In this document: in pieces, positions 1 through 12,300 of the stretch
How the letters are laid out: each line of letters opens with the position of its first letter
How positions within the stretch are numbered: position 1 is the stretch's first letter
DNA from: Apostichopus japonicus
Taxonomy: Eukaryota > Echinodermata > Holothuroidea > Aspidochirotida > Stichopodidae
Direction of reading: 5' to 3'
DNA: 64,000 nt
Assembly (NCBI RefSeq): GCF_037975245.1
Contig: NC_092562.1
Coordinates: 25,696,554-25,760,553, forward strand
Notes under the pieces: generated by a model
Told to the model about the DNA's origin: nothing
Databases searched by the model: none
What the model saw: the letters and a program-made list of their open reading frames with translations, nothing else
Position numbers and translations under genes: made by a program

Positions 1-1429
1 TTAAACTGCTAAGAGATTCTTTGCATTATTGATAAAGGAAATGTCCTTTTGGTGTCATGAAGCGAACTTTTTCTTTCTTTTCAACTTAATATGTTGTGCA
101 GAAGAGATGGATGCAAATAAAAATTTCAAAAAAACAAAAAAATATTATTATTATTATTATCATCATTATTAGGATTATTATTTTTATAATTGTTATCATT
201 ATTATTATAATTATGAAAAATTATTAGGATTATTATTATTTTGATGATATTTGATAAATATTTGGTCAATGTGATATGTCTTTTCTACGCTTCCTTATAT
301 CGTATCCACATCATCACATCCGATCACACATATTTCACAGTACAGTAAATGTGGATAAGGCCTCGTGGGATATACTAGGTACGGGGCCAAAGTTATCGCA
401 ATTCTGGGTAATTTGATATAGTTTTTTTTCTATTCCCGTCTTCGGGATTTTCCTATCTTTATCTATACAGGAGTAAGAAGGCGGGAATTTCCAGGCTTCC
501 AATGACGTAACACGTTTCTATACTGACCAGTGCTGTTGTGTAGTAACTTGCGCAGCTGTTTCCCGGTTTTCCTCCCAGGGGTTTCCGTCAGGAAGTTGTT
601 TCAGGTCATGTTACTTTACGAAGCTATATCTGTTGTGTTTCCTCAAAATATCAGGTTTTTTCTAGGAACATAATTCTGCATGGTTTTTAATAAAACGATA
701 ATACAACACAATGGTTTATTGATTTATACAACCTTTCGTGAGATAATCATAGGTAGACATTGTCTGTACCTTTGTCTTGCTATTGCCAAATGTACATTAT
801 AAGTGGAGACATGCATAGAACATATCGCGGACAATCAGAAATGTTATTGGGGAAGCCGGGGTTGGGAGAGGAAGGGATGTGTTGCATACGGGAGCCGGGC
901 GGGGAAGGGGGAGAGTAGATGGCCATAGTAAATATTGGATTTTAATTGTTCAAAAATTATGGACGATTCATTCAACGCTTTGTCCCGACTTAGATAAAGC
1001 TTCATGATGTATGAATAATACATACTTTCAAACATTTTAATTAGAGGACTTATTTTAAATTGCTGGAAACATTCCAACGGCATTGATTATCAAAAGCACG
1101 TTTCCAGTTTTCCTAATTATTCCTGACAGAATTGATCGGTAGTTTGAAGAAAATCGTAGAATGAAGTGAAGTAACTTAAAGACAAGGTGGAAAAAATAAA
1201 AGAATTCGTCTCAATAAACCGAGTGTGTAATGGGAGTATTTTCGGCATGTTACTTAAAAACGATCCATTATATTCACAATGGGCTTATGTATGCATAAGG
1301 ACATACTTCGAGGTTAAAAAATTTCCAATTTTTATTATTTAAATAGTCAGCAACTTTATCCTCGCTAAAATTGATACTTATTATAATCATTATAGTGATT
1401 ATTTTGTGTGCACTCATCCTAGTTAGAAC
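1..1429. other. no gene seen; AT-rich, TTA/ATT simple repeat
   Basis: Stops are frequent in all frames. A degenerate (TTA)n run lies at about 145-240. A T-rich stretch near 420 and scattered A runs are the only other structure noticed. Confidence 0.6.
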
Positions 1430-1860
1430 GCACTGCTTTACATGGGCGTCAACTGTAGGTTGCGTTATATATGACAAGTAAGGATTGTGGGGGGGGGGGT
1501 GGGGTTGGGGGGTGACTGAGGAGCAGGACTACTTTTCTTAAGCACGGGCGTCTATTTCATAATTAATGCGTGTTTTGCGTTGTTAACATAGGTAAAGAAG
1601 AAAAGGAAGGGGGGAGGGTTGGTTATGTTAAACACGGGCGTCCATGCGTTGTTTAGGAAAGGAGCGAGGAGGGATGTGTGGGGGTGCGAGGAGGGGTGTG
1701 TGGAGGGCGGGGGTTACCAAGGTTTAACACTGGCGTCGACTCTGTATTAAATGCATGTTTTGTGTTGCATTTAACAGGTAAGTAGGTTGTGGTTGGGTTG
1801 GGAGGGGGGGGGGGTGGTGGGTGGGTGGAACTGAAGATGTTGTACATAGGCTAGGAAGGA
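1430..1860. repeat. degenerate tandem repeat with G-rich spacers
   Basis: Related blocks containing GGGCGTC, ATTAATGCGTGTTTTG and TTAACA.AGGTAA occur near 1440, 1540-1592, 1627-1655 and 1718-1785. They are separated by G-rich tracts (1488-1512, 1800-1816) that read as poly-Pro on the other strand. The short reading frames here are by-products of the repeat. Confidence 0.55.
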
Positions 1861-3891
1861 GATCCCTATTATAGCTATGCAAGGAAGGAGAGCGGCCCAT
1901 CTCTGGTTTAGAATCAGAAAAACCTCACGTACACGTAATAGACCATGGAAAGAAAACAAACAAACACACAGTTGTATATTAGTATAAGTTATTTCTTAAA
2001 AGTATAAACAAATTTAGACTTTCAAGGGATTATGTGAGAGATGAAACTTCGGTAAATACATCATCGGAAGCATTTAACTAATCTTATAATGGAGAGTAGA
2101 ATCACACAAGAGACCTTTCGTTATATGATACAGTTTACGGCATGGCAGGCAGTTGAATTAACTTCACATAACTCTTACAAATTTCCAAAAGACTCACTCC
2201 AAAGTATTTATTCTGCCCCTAAGAATTTATTAATAGAAATGTCTGACCAGTTTTTACTGGAAAAAAAAGAACTACACAAAAAAAAAACAACGGTTTGCTT
2301 CACACGCACGCGCAGTGCATCAGACTAAATGCCTAGATGTGTCAAGATCAAAAGATAAGATTTGAAGGTGATGATGGGATCATGGATTCAAGTATCTACC
2401 CTCTTCACCCCACCCCCCCCCCCACCCCCACGGGAACTTTTTGGCAAGTGCTTCTGAAGATATCTACCTATTAAGAACCAATTCAAGTATACAAATGATA
2501 AAATCCTAGCAATAAGGCAGAGCAGGAATAGAAGATGGGAAATGTTTCAAGAGGAAGAACGCAATTTAGAAATAAATTGGACAGGATGGACGTGGAAAAC
2601 ATGACCAACAACATTTTAAACCCTCTCTCTCACTTCTTCAAAGAATAATAAATAATTTTAAAAAAAAACAATTCTTGATCTGAATATTTTAGCACACAAT
2701 GATGTCCTTATTATTCTTTCATATCATAAAAGAACAATATTTTTACATCATATACCCAAGTAACTTACTTAACGTTTCATAATGTGGGTCCGTTTATCTG
2801 ATCATTTTCCCCTTTAATTTACTCACTTATTTAACCCGTTTTTGTCTTCTTGTTTTCCCATTTTTTTTTTTTTTTTTAAAGTAAACTCATGCAGAAGACG
2901 GTATGAGCGATTATTAAACAGCGCCATCACTAAAAAAAATAAAACACTCGGTTAGAACTAAGCAGAAAAAAATATATATATCGATGCCGGGACTACTCCT
3001 TTCAGTAGGGTGTCAGGAACGAAGAGGGTGCTGTGGGTGGGTGTAACAGACGTCATCTGAGGGGATACACGGGACTATAGTCAGTCAATAAACCCACTCC
3101 GTTTTTGCATCTACTATATACTAAGACTCATATACCCACTACAAGACAAATACTATCTCACTATGTCTTGCCCGATCATATATAGTCCTATCATATGAAC
3201 ATATGACAGAAGAAAACCCATCAACTTTACTACCATGTAAAGCAACTTGAAGCACACATGACACACTATAACAAACATGGAAGGCTTCTGCCCCACTCCA
3301 CCACCACCCAACCTAAGTATGCGAGTGTCTGGGACAAGTGGCAAGGCTAAATCCTACCGTATTCATACGTATGTGTGTTTTGTAATAAGGAACAAACATA
3401 CCTATGCTATAAATTGATAAGAGCAGCAATTTTGTTTGTTCAAAGCAAATAGTTCTTGAGCTTTTCTTGCGTGACCCTGCATTACTGTAACGGACTTTGG
3501 TAACAACAAATCTTACCAATGGGAGTGGCATACAGCTTGTAAATGAATATTCATCATCTCAGTAAACATAATAATTATAATGACAGTGCCATCCTCCAAT
3601 CATGGGAATGTTTCTATGGAGTGAAAGAATTTAACAACAAAAAATTCTGGTTATTCCAACTTAGATATTATTATCTCATCATATCTGACAGACCGAGAAA
3701 CCACCCTGTTATAGTCCTCAATAAAATAAAATCAATATTATTAAAAATTAATTATAACAATAATAATAACAAAACTATATCAAAAATACAAGGAAAAAAG
3801 ACAATTCTGAGAAGTAGATTTGTTACGTCAGCTGGTTTGTACGATTTTCACCATTAAAATATGCTAAATGTTAAGAATGCTCCTTTAAAGT
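1861..3891. other. no gene or element recognised
   Basis: AT-rich unique-looking sequence with a C-rich run at 2410-2430 and a T15 run near 2863. Short open frames lack any recognisable protein features. Confidence 0.5.
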
Positions 3892-4112
3892 TGCCTTTCA
3901 ATCATATGGTCTCCGGTTCGAGTCACTCCAAGATTAATGTATGTCGTCCAGTTACAGAGTTGTTGACAATTGACAATTCATAATCATGGACGTTAAATAT
4001 GAATCTAAGAGACTGACTTCGGTCAGCTTGCGGCTTTGATAAGCCAATGATGCTTCGACGCGGGTTCCTGCTTGCAGGAGGATCTAAAGTACATACATAC
4101 AAATACATACAA
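3892..4112 (+). mobile_element. tRNA-derived SINE, copy 1 (5'-truncated)
   Basis: Starts inside the tRNA-like head (GCCTTTCAATCATATGGTC), keeps the B box (GGTTCGAGTCACTCC) and the same body as the copies at 14750 and 42053, including CGTCCAGTTACAGAG, TTGACAATTGACAATTCATA and CGGTCAGCTTGCGGCTTTGA. Ends in a CATACATACAAATACATAC tail. The A box is missing. Confidence 0.8.
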
Positions 4113-4990
4113 AGTTAAGCTTAATTGATGATGTTGATTCCTCCATACAGGGCTAAACGTTGATGCTAATCCATTGTTTTATCAATTCTGATAAAACAAC
4201 GAAAACTTGTTCCGTTAACTTCATAAAACCAACAGAGTGTCCTTGGGTGCTATTCAACACAATTTGTCCTTTTTGCTTATGTTTTTGTGTTTTCCGATGA
4301 TTGAGTTTTGTGGTTGCATCTCAGGAACTAACCTGATGGACTGTTTAGTAGGCTATATAGATCAGTCACTTTCACTAATGAAGCTTATCTACTTTAAGGG
4401 TCATTCTTCAAAATGTAAAAGTGTTTTTAGAAATACAACCTGGACTACTGGAAATGATTTCTAACTGTCTTCAACAAATCAAATAATTATGATATGTCTA
4501 AACTCATTTGAAAAGAATCCACCTGATATCAAGCCATGACATCAACTGTTATTAACTAAACAACAAAACATGCTTAACAAACAGGGAGACAAAGACAATG
4601 CAGAACCCAATTAGAGTTCGGACAATTTAAGAAAACAGTGAGCGTGAGTAAGAAAAAAGGAAACAAAAAATACATGATATGAAAGCGTAAACCCACTTAA
4701 AAATAAAACACCAACATGGGGAGTTCATATGATAAGATTTTAAACATACACTGTGAGTAACTAAAATAGCTTACATATGAATGGAGGGAAGGAAAAGGTT
4801 AATAAATTATTCACAAACGACATGTACACCCCCACCCCCCTTCCCCACCCCACAACCCCACAACCCCTGTACTCCCATCAGCCACCTGGTAGGAAAACAT
4901 TGTGCTTGGAGATTTATAATTTTTTGATTTGGATATAACAAAAGAGTTCAAAACCTTCAAAGAAAAGTTATGAGAAAAAAATATTCCTTT
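4113..4990. other. no gene or element recognised
   Basis: AT-rich, with a C-rich run at about 4830-4870. Nothing else found. Confidence 0.5.
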
Positions 4991-5353
4991 GGCAGACCAT
5001 GGTTGTAAGGAATTAAATGGAACTATACATGAAACATTTCAAGACCGACCATGGTTGTAAGGAATTTAATGGTAATAAGCATGTAACATTTCAAGACCGA
5101 CCAAGGTTGTAAGGAATTCAATGGTAATATACATGTAACATTTCAAGACCAACCATGGTTGTAAGGAATTTAATGGTAATATACATGTAACATTTCAAGA
5201 CCGACCCTGGTTGTAAGGAATTTAATGGTAATATACATGTAACATTCCAAGACCGACCATGGTTGTAAGGAATTCAATGGTAATATACATGTAACATTTC
5301 AAGACCGACCATGGTTGTTAGGAATTTAATGGTAATATACATGTAACATTTTA
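4991..5353. repeat. 52-bp minisatellite, 7 units
   Basis: The motif GGTTGTAAGGAATT (GGTTGTTAGGAATT in the last unit) recurs at 5001, 5053, 5105, 5157, 5209, 5261 and 5313, exactly 52 bp apart. Units also share ACATGTAACATTTCAAGACC. Units are 90% or more alike by eye. Confidence 0.95.
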
Positions 5354-6400
5354 TTATTGTTTACCCTTGTCTCTCCACTTAAACTAAATGTTTACTTATT
5401 AATGATTAAAACTATCTAAGCTCAAAAATATATATATACCCTAAATTGTTTTTTGTTTTGTTTATTGATAACAATCAGCCTCATGGTTCTTAAATTACTA
5501 AAGGTCCCTTACCACTCCCCCCCCCCAACCCTCCTCCACCCTTATAAAAATGAGGAAGAAATAACCTTAGAAAATTGTGCTCGCTTACCGCTCTGTTCAC
5601 AACATGTAATGAGCTTATCTCTGTGATATCATAAAGGGATATAACTCCCCTCGGAGTCTGTTGGCCAATCACTTACTGAACCTTGCACAACCAGTCACAA
5701 GGTCCCATTTTTAAGTAAGGAATTTGAGCTATTTTGAAATGTCTCGCATCATTTAAGCCATGGGTTCTACAGCAAAACAGTGCTATTGGATCAATTATTT
5801 AATATTTTAACTTGATTAATATTCTAGTATAAAAGTTTTACTGTAGTGATGTCATCCATCATTCAACCCATTTCAATGTTTGGCAAAACGTAACAAAATT
5901 TTAAAAACCAATACACTGCAACTGTTTTGTATCTCTTAGTAACTGGATGAAATCAATATGTACCAAAAGACTACGAACACTGCATTACAGATGAAATGAA
6001 TGTAGTTAACAACTTCCTCGATGACCGAAGCAGAACCCTCTTCAGGTCGCTTCTCCTCGGTACTAAGAGAAACTTAATGCATCACCTCTGCACAATCATT
6101 TTCAAAAGAAATGCGAGATAATTTCTATGAGATAGACAGACACTCTACCAAACTAACGCTAAACATATAGGTTGTACGACTTTGCGCCTAATTTGCTGAG
6201 CACTCTTTCCCAAGAAATAGTTTGTGTCACACTTGACATTGTGCAATAATATTATTTATTGATTTGTGCTCTCCCACTATGACTTACGTCAGCATATGAC
6301 TATCTCAAACTTTAGTTAGACAGTAATTCCTTCTTGGGTCCTTTTCAAAATGGAAATATGAAAAATAATATGAAGGGCCTTAACATGTAAAACCATACAC
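5354..6400. other. no gene or element recognised
   Basis: A C9 run lies at about 5516-5526. The rest is AT-rich with frequent stops. Confidence 0.5.
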
Positions 6401-7030
6401 CCTTATGTAAGAAATCAACAACTGGATTGAGTGTTCAGTACTGTTTGGTTCATAACTTTACTACATCAACATGACTTGCTACATATTACTTTTTCTGATG
6501 CATGTTACAGTACAGTGACTACCCATTCCAACAACCTAAAACATTTTACTGGATTAAGTGTCCGATATTGTTTGATATGTAACTTATGTGTTACTTGTTC
6601 TATGTAACTTGCTACAGGCTGAATGTTTTCTTAACCTATCACACATCACTTCCTAACGATACCTGATCTTGCTACCGGATTAAGCATTGATGTTTGACAC
6701 ATAACTGGTTAATACAGAATAATGGTTTTAAAACTTGTTACTGGATTAAGTGTTCAGTCATGTTGAAGCGTAACTGGTTAATACAGAATAACTGTTTGCT
6801 TGTACCTGTTACATATATCTTTAACTACCGATAACAATTCCCCGCAAATGTGTAACAGTAACGTTTGCTAGATAACTGGTTACGGAAGTACAGGTTACAT
6901 TACTGAAACCTGTTACCTTCAGCTAACTAACCATACTCACTCTATAATACTTGTTACTGGACTATGTGTACAGTAAAGTGAATAATACACAACTCATCAC
7001 ACAAAATATAACTTGATACAGGACACCATA
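6401..7030. repeat. degenerate long-period repeat
   Basis: Variants of ACTGGATTAAGTGTTCAGT recur near 6421, 6548, 6674, 6740 and 6956, often followed by GTAACTGGTTAATACAGAATA or TTGTTAC. Spacing is uneven (about 127, 126, 66, 216), so this looks like an old, rearranged array. Confidence 0.55.
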
Positions 7031-7966
7031 CTCGTCATAGAATCAAGTCTACGGTAATTATCAAGAACATCTACTCCGTTAGCAGCTAAACGTGACACAG
7101 AATACATAATTAACATTGCTGAAAAAAGCGATAAAATCAAACTTTTAAACCAACTTGAGTACATACAAGGTTCTGCTTCATCTGCCTGACATTTGTTTCA
7201 TTTATTATCATTTTGCTTACATCAGGACCACAGCTATTCAATAATACTAATTTTCATACAAAAAAACAGTCACTTGCAAAAAAACCAACACATTTTTGGC
7301 TGTTTTCGAAACAAAAACCATGATTATTAGATACAAAGACTTTGCTCTGTAAAAAGATCAGCTGGATTTTACACTTATTTTGTTTTTTCTTTTGTCTTAA
7401 ATTGAAAATATTTTAGTCAAAATGTGTTGTATATTTACAAAATATCTGGAAGAATATAACTCTCTTAAAGAAAGTCACTATTTACAAATATATTTATTGA
7501 ATGAAGTACTAATCCTTCACATGAGAAATATTTTTTGAGCTTTGATAGTTCTACTACTCAGAGCAAATAGGTCTGGAATAATTGGAATTTCAGTCATGAA
7601 CGAAAAAGAAATAAATAAAAAATTAATAAAACAAGTAATGACAAGACAAAGGAAATTAGAGGAGAAGAATGATAATTGCACTGTTAATAGTCTAATTAAT
7701 AAGCTCATACCAATGTGGCTTTATATAATCGATGATACATGTTTAAATACAGAGTCATAGCACAATAACTAAGATGGAAAAAAAAAAACGGTAAAATAAA
7801 TATCTAATTTTATATAAGTTATAATGAAATCACTGTGTCAATAGAAATGAACAGCACCGTAGTAAGTTTTAAATGAAAACCAGCCTGGAATAACTGAAAA
7901 ATTGATTCAATTTTCCTGTTAAATGTTATTTGTACTGTTTCCTTAATTATATTACCCAAACCATAT
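7031..7966. other. no gene or element recognised
   Basis: Highly AT-rich. Short frames at 7517-7760 have no recognisable domain. Confidence 0.5.
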
Positions 7967-8065
<99 letters not shown>

Positions 8066-8100
8066 TATGCATATGCATATGCATATACATATACATATAC

Positions 8101-8136
<36 letters not shown>
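7967..8136. repeat. compound TA microsatellite with hexamer blocks
   Basis: (TA)n is interrupted by one TGCATA, then by four TGCATA and four TACATA hexamers in order (about 8061-8106), then returns to (TA)n. Apparent Ile-Tyr repeat proteins on both strands are artefacts of this run. Confidence 0.95.
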
Positions 8137-8140
<4 letters not shown>

Positions 8141-9393
8141 AATAAATTTATGAATCCTTGGAACATTTTCATGGACATCTTCTTACCCTGGTACCCTGGC
8201 AGTGTCTGCTTTGATGTTTAAAGTTCACCATGCATAGTCCTGCATCTGTCAAAAAAAGGAAGAATGAAGTTAGATGCAGTTGCCTTCAAACTGCTCCGTT
8301 CACGGTAATTAAAATTTCTGTTACGTAAATATGTTTTGAAAACTTGCTCGGTTCTCGGACCGACAGATGTGGAACTTTTTAAACTAGAGCGATCCTCGCG
8401 AAAATTTGCATTCAATTCTTCGGGTACCTGAGATATTGAATCGAACAAAGTTATTGCAAATCTGGTATTGTGTAAGTGTAATCCGATGAAACAATGGCAA
8501 ATTGGCTTGATTAATTATGATTTGAAATTCTCAAGAGTGTTAGCTAAAAACGGACATAGTAATTATAATTATGATTATGGCGTGAATAGTGATAATTTTC
8601 TATGCTAATTTGATAATAAAATCCCATAACAATAGTTGCTTTGCTGGCTTAACTATCAATGCCTGACAGTGTCAAATAACAAAGTCAAAGCTGAAAACTT
8701 TTTGGAATTTTTGATTTCCTGAAATAAAATAATAGAAATTTGGAAATTCCAAACATGATAAATTTATCTTTGCCATTACATCTTGAAAACCTGCATCGGA
8801 TTCGACAATTACTGGATGACTCGCTAATAATGTGGTGAATGACAGACCTCCCAGCCGGCTCCTCAACAAAATAAAGGTTTTTGAAGGTCCAAAAATGAAG
8901 TTAATTTAGTAACATACTCATCATCTATGCTCCTTTTTACATCACCTGTGGCCCTTATTTAAAACACCTGAATTACATTAACTGTTGTTTTCTGAGTCTG
9001 ATTTATATCACTGCATGAATCATGCCTGGCTGTCCACAACAACTTAATGGCCAATGTTTAGCATGACTGAATACAATATTTCTACTCTAAATTAATCTTT
9101 AAAATTAAAAACTTCAACTTAAAATAAAAATAAAGGTTTTAAAGAATATTTTTGAAAAATAAATAACTGTTCTTGAAATACAGGTTTTTTAAAGGTTTAA
9201 AAGGTTTCACTGGAAGGTCTGTAATGCATATAGGATGCTGCTAACTAAAAATTTTAAGCATTTAATTTTTAAGAAATATTTGGCCAAATTATTGATCAAA
9301 CATGAAACAGTTGCTTTCAAGAATGGATATCTATCTATCTATTTTTTTAGATAGTGTGGATAGTGACATACCATCTTATATATATATTTTTGT
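8137..9393 (-). other. probable gramd1 3' untranslated region, end not defined
   Basis: Directly downstream of the gramd1 stop codon. No other gene is recognised. A polyadenylation site cannot be placed with confidence. Confidence 0.35.
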
Positions 9394-12300
9394 TCAAAGT
9401 TCTTCCTTTGTGTTTGAGTTACCCCTCGTCGCCAGGTCTTGCTGCATGTCCAGGATTATCTGAGAAAGGTTCGGTATGGAGGTAGACGTCTGGATTCCAG
9501 TTTTCAGTTCTTCGAATGTAAGTTCAATCTGTAGGACAGGGAACAGACGGAAAAAAAAGAAGCATTTATGCAATGATCTAGGTTTTCTTTGCATTGGTAC
9601 TAAAACTTACATCTAATGCCCACCCAGATGCAATGAGGGGTTTATTTATCCTTGTATTTATTGATTGATTGATTGACTGATTGATTGATTGATTTATTCG
9701 ATCAATGAACTGTTGCTTTCTGTCATCGGACATTGTGTTAGTCTAAATAAGTAGTTTCAATAACCAAGTAGGAAGTTTTAACAGTTAACACTACTGCCAT
9801 TTTACTGACAAGTGTGTTATTCACGGGGACCAAAAATAGCGACTACTTTGGTGGAGATTTTATGTCCTTTGAGAAATCCCGTACTAAATATGGATTCAAC
9901 GAAATTTAAGAACCAAAAAATTGAGTCTGAACGAGGTAAGCTTATGGTAATTGTACAAGCAGTGCTGGCAATTTGTCAGCTTAACGGCTAATATGAAGAC
10001 TCCATTACCTGCTTCATGAGGTTAACACACATTGACATTATTTCCCGCCATTTTTCCATCTCCAGTTCGTGGTACTGCTGCTGTTGATGAAGTAACAGAA
10101 GCCATTCTCTGCTGTCCTCCGGTAAACCCCTGAGAAAAAAAGATGATAAAATATGAATTTGTGTCAAAGTTTAACACTGAATCACAATAACAAAACACAA
10201 CAAAATCAATCTAGGACGAGGAATAATTTTAGTGTTCAAATTTGTGTGTAGCAGTTTCTGAAAGCTCCGAAATTTGTCTCATGTAAAATACTATGGTTTC
10301 TATGTACAAAAAACTGCTATACATCATTTGTCTTTGTATAGCATTTTTTTTACCTACTTGCAGAGCATTTTGTGGTGAGAAACTGGATAAAACATTACAA
10401 GATATCACCGAACATTCCTGTAGCCATTCTGAGATGATTACATATCAATCAGACTACAATGTACAGAATGCTACGTAACGTATGAAGACACCAAGGGTAT
10501 GCATGCATATTGCGATGCATATTAAGATCCTGCTAGGATCAGAACAGAGAACCTGCCAACTTTCTCACACTTTTGCGATACCGAACTGGCTCTATGAAAA
10601 CCCATGCCAACATTGTACTAAGGCTTGAGAACGTGCAATCCAAACTTGCTCTATGTAAACCCATGCTAACATTGTACTAAGGCTTGAGAACGTTATTTTA
10701 TTGTGCAATCGTTCAATGGAACACAATGAAGAGACTGTTAAAACAACAGCTGGACAGATAATGTAACAATGTCTACATCGAATATGTATACAGGAATGTG
10801 ATTCATAAAAGTATAGGAATGACATAGAGTGGTATGCTATGCAACACTGATAGATATATCACCTATTCTCTCCCCCCCCCCTTCTCCCAGCAATGCTTTC
10901 ATTCACCAAATCATGAGGATTAATTGTAAGGACTTTATATTAAGCACTAACCCCCCTCCATCCAGCATCACTTACCCACACCAAATGATGATTAATAACA
11001 ATTAATTACTCTATATTCTGCGCCATAGCCATACCCCCCTCCATCCAGCAATGCCTACCCACACCAAATAATGAGGATTAATGGTAATTCATTACTTTAT
11101 ACTCTGCACCACCTCATCCAGTGATAAACTTGGTGTTTTGCTGTAGCTACGGTGAAGATATTGCAGTTGAAAGTAAAGGAACATGTTGAACACTACCAGG
11201 ACAATTAACCTTTTCAATAAAGAACAGAAAGAGGAGATATTTAATATGAAAAGCATGGTTCAAAGGTTGGATACCAACTTTCCAATGAACTGGGTATTAA
11301 ACTTGTTTTGTTTTTTTCTGCATATTCATAACATTTATCAACACAACAAAATTGACAAGGTGATGTTTATATCATTTCAGAGATAGTTGCTAAAGAGAGA
11401 CAGGAGGTCATTAACCACAGCATTTTTTACATTTGATAAAATTAGCAATGATAACAATCCAGCCCTCTTACTGGCCAATCCCTCTCTTACCTACATTTAC
11501 ATCTAATGAATATTCATCATCACAAAATGTTTACCTTATAATCAAATTGAGGCATAAATTTAGGGGTCTTATCTTAATTATATAGAAACATGGACAAAAG
11601 AACACACTTCCTACACACATCATTCACAGATGGAGAACATTTCCCTAAGGACGTTTAGTGACCAAACTTGTGGATAATCGGGTACGTTATGTCACTTGAA
11701 TATATGCAAATTGAGCCAACGTTAGAACCATGAATATGCAGAAGCTCACCCAAACGATATCAAGATGATTGTTGTACATTGGAGGGATTTTGATTCTAGC
11801 TTGGTTGACACCTGTTGTGGCAGTACCCATTTCATTGCACCTGTTGAAGGACAAACAAAAATACAGGTTTAATTTTAATGGAAAAATTGATGGCTTACAA
11901 AAAAACAAAAAACAAAAACATACAGATTTGAAAGGAAGGACACTGTGGCTGGCAATTGTCACATATATATCTTTCCCACTATACTCTCAAGTTTACAGCA
12001 CTACTTGAGAACAAACATCAGAGTGAACTTATTCCTTCCTTGTTTTCAATTTCTAGTTCTTTGTGACACTCAAACTAGGATTACATGTTTTGAAAATTGT
12101 GAAAAAAATTTACTCTTCCATGAACCAAATATAATTTAAAGGCAATTGGAGACTCCCCCCAAACCGCGTGCCCTTCTCTGAAAAAGTTAACTTTCCATTG
12201 CTTGCAAGTTAAGTTTTCTTCTTGTCGCTTAAAAATGCAGACAGTAAATGAAATGTGATACCTTGTTATCTTTAGCTGGACCTGAGATGTCCATCACTGT

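Noticed and set aside
7819-8178. Ile-Tyr repeat frames on both strands
   Set aside because: Artefact of the TA microsatellite. The same applies at 45383-45868 and 46876-47408.
8218-8448. 76-codon minus-strand frame downstream of gramd1
   Set aside because: Lies beyond the gramd1 stop with no splice link and no known domain; treated as 3' UTR.
11687-11962. Longest open frame over gramd1 exon 14 (CNEMGTATTGVNQARIK...)
   Set aside because: Wrong frame: it needs 2 leftover bases from exon 13, which supplies 1, and it does not lead into exon 15.
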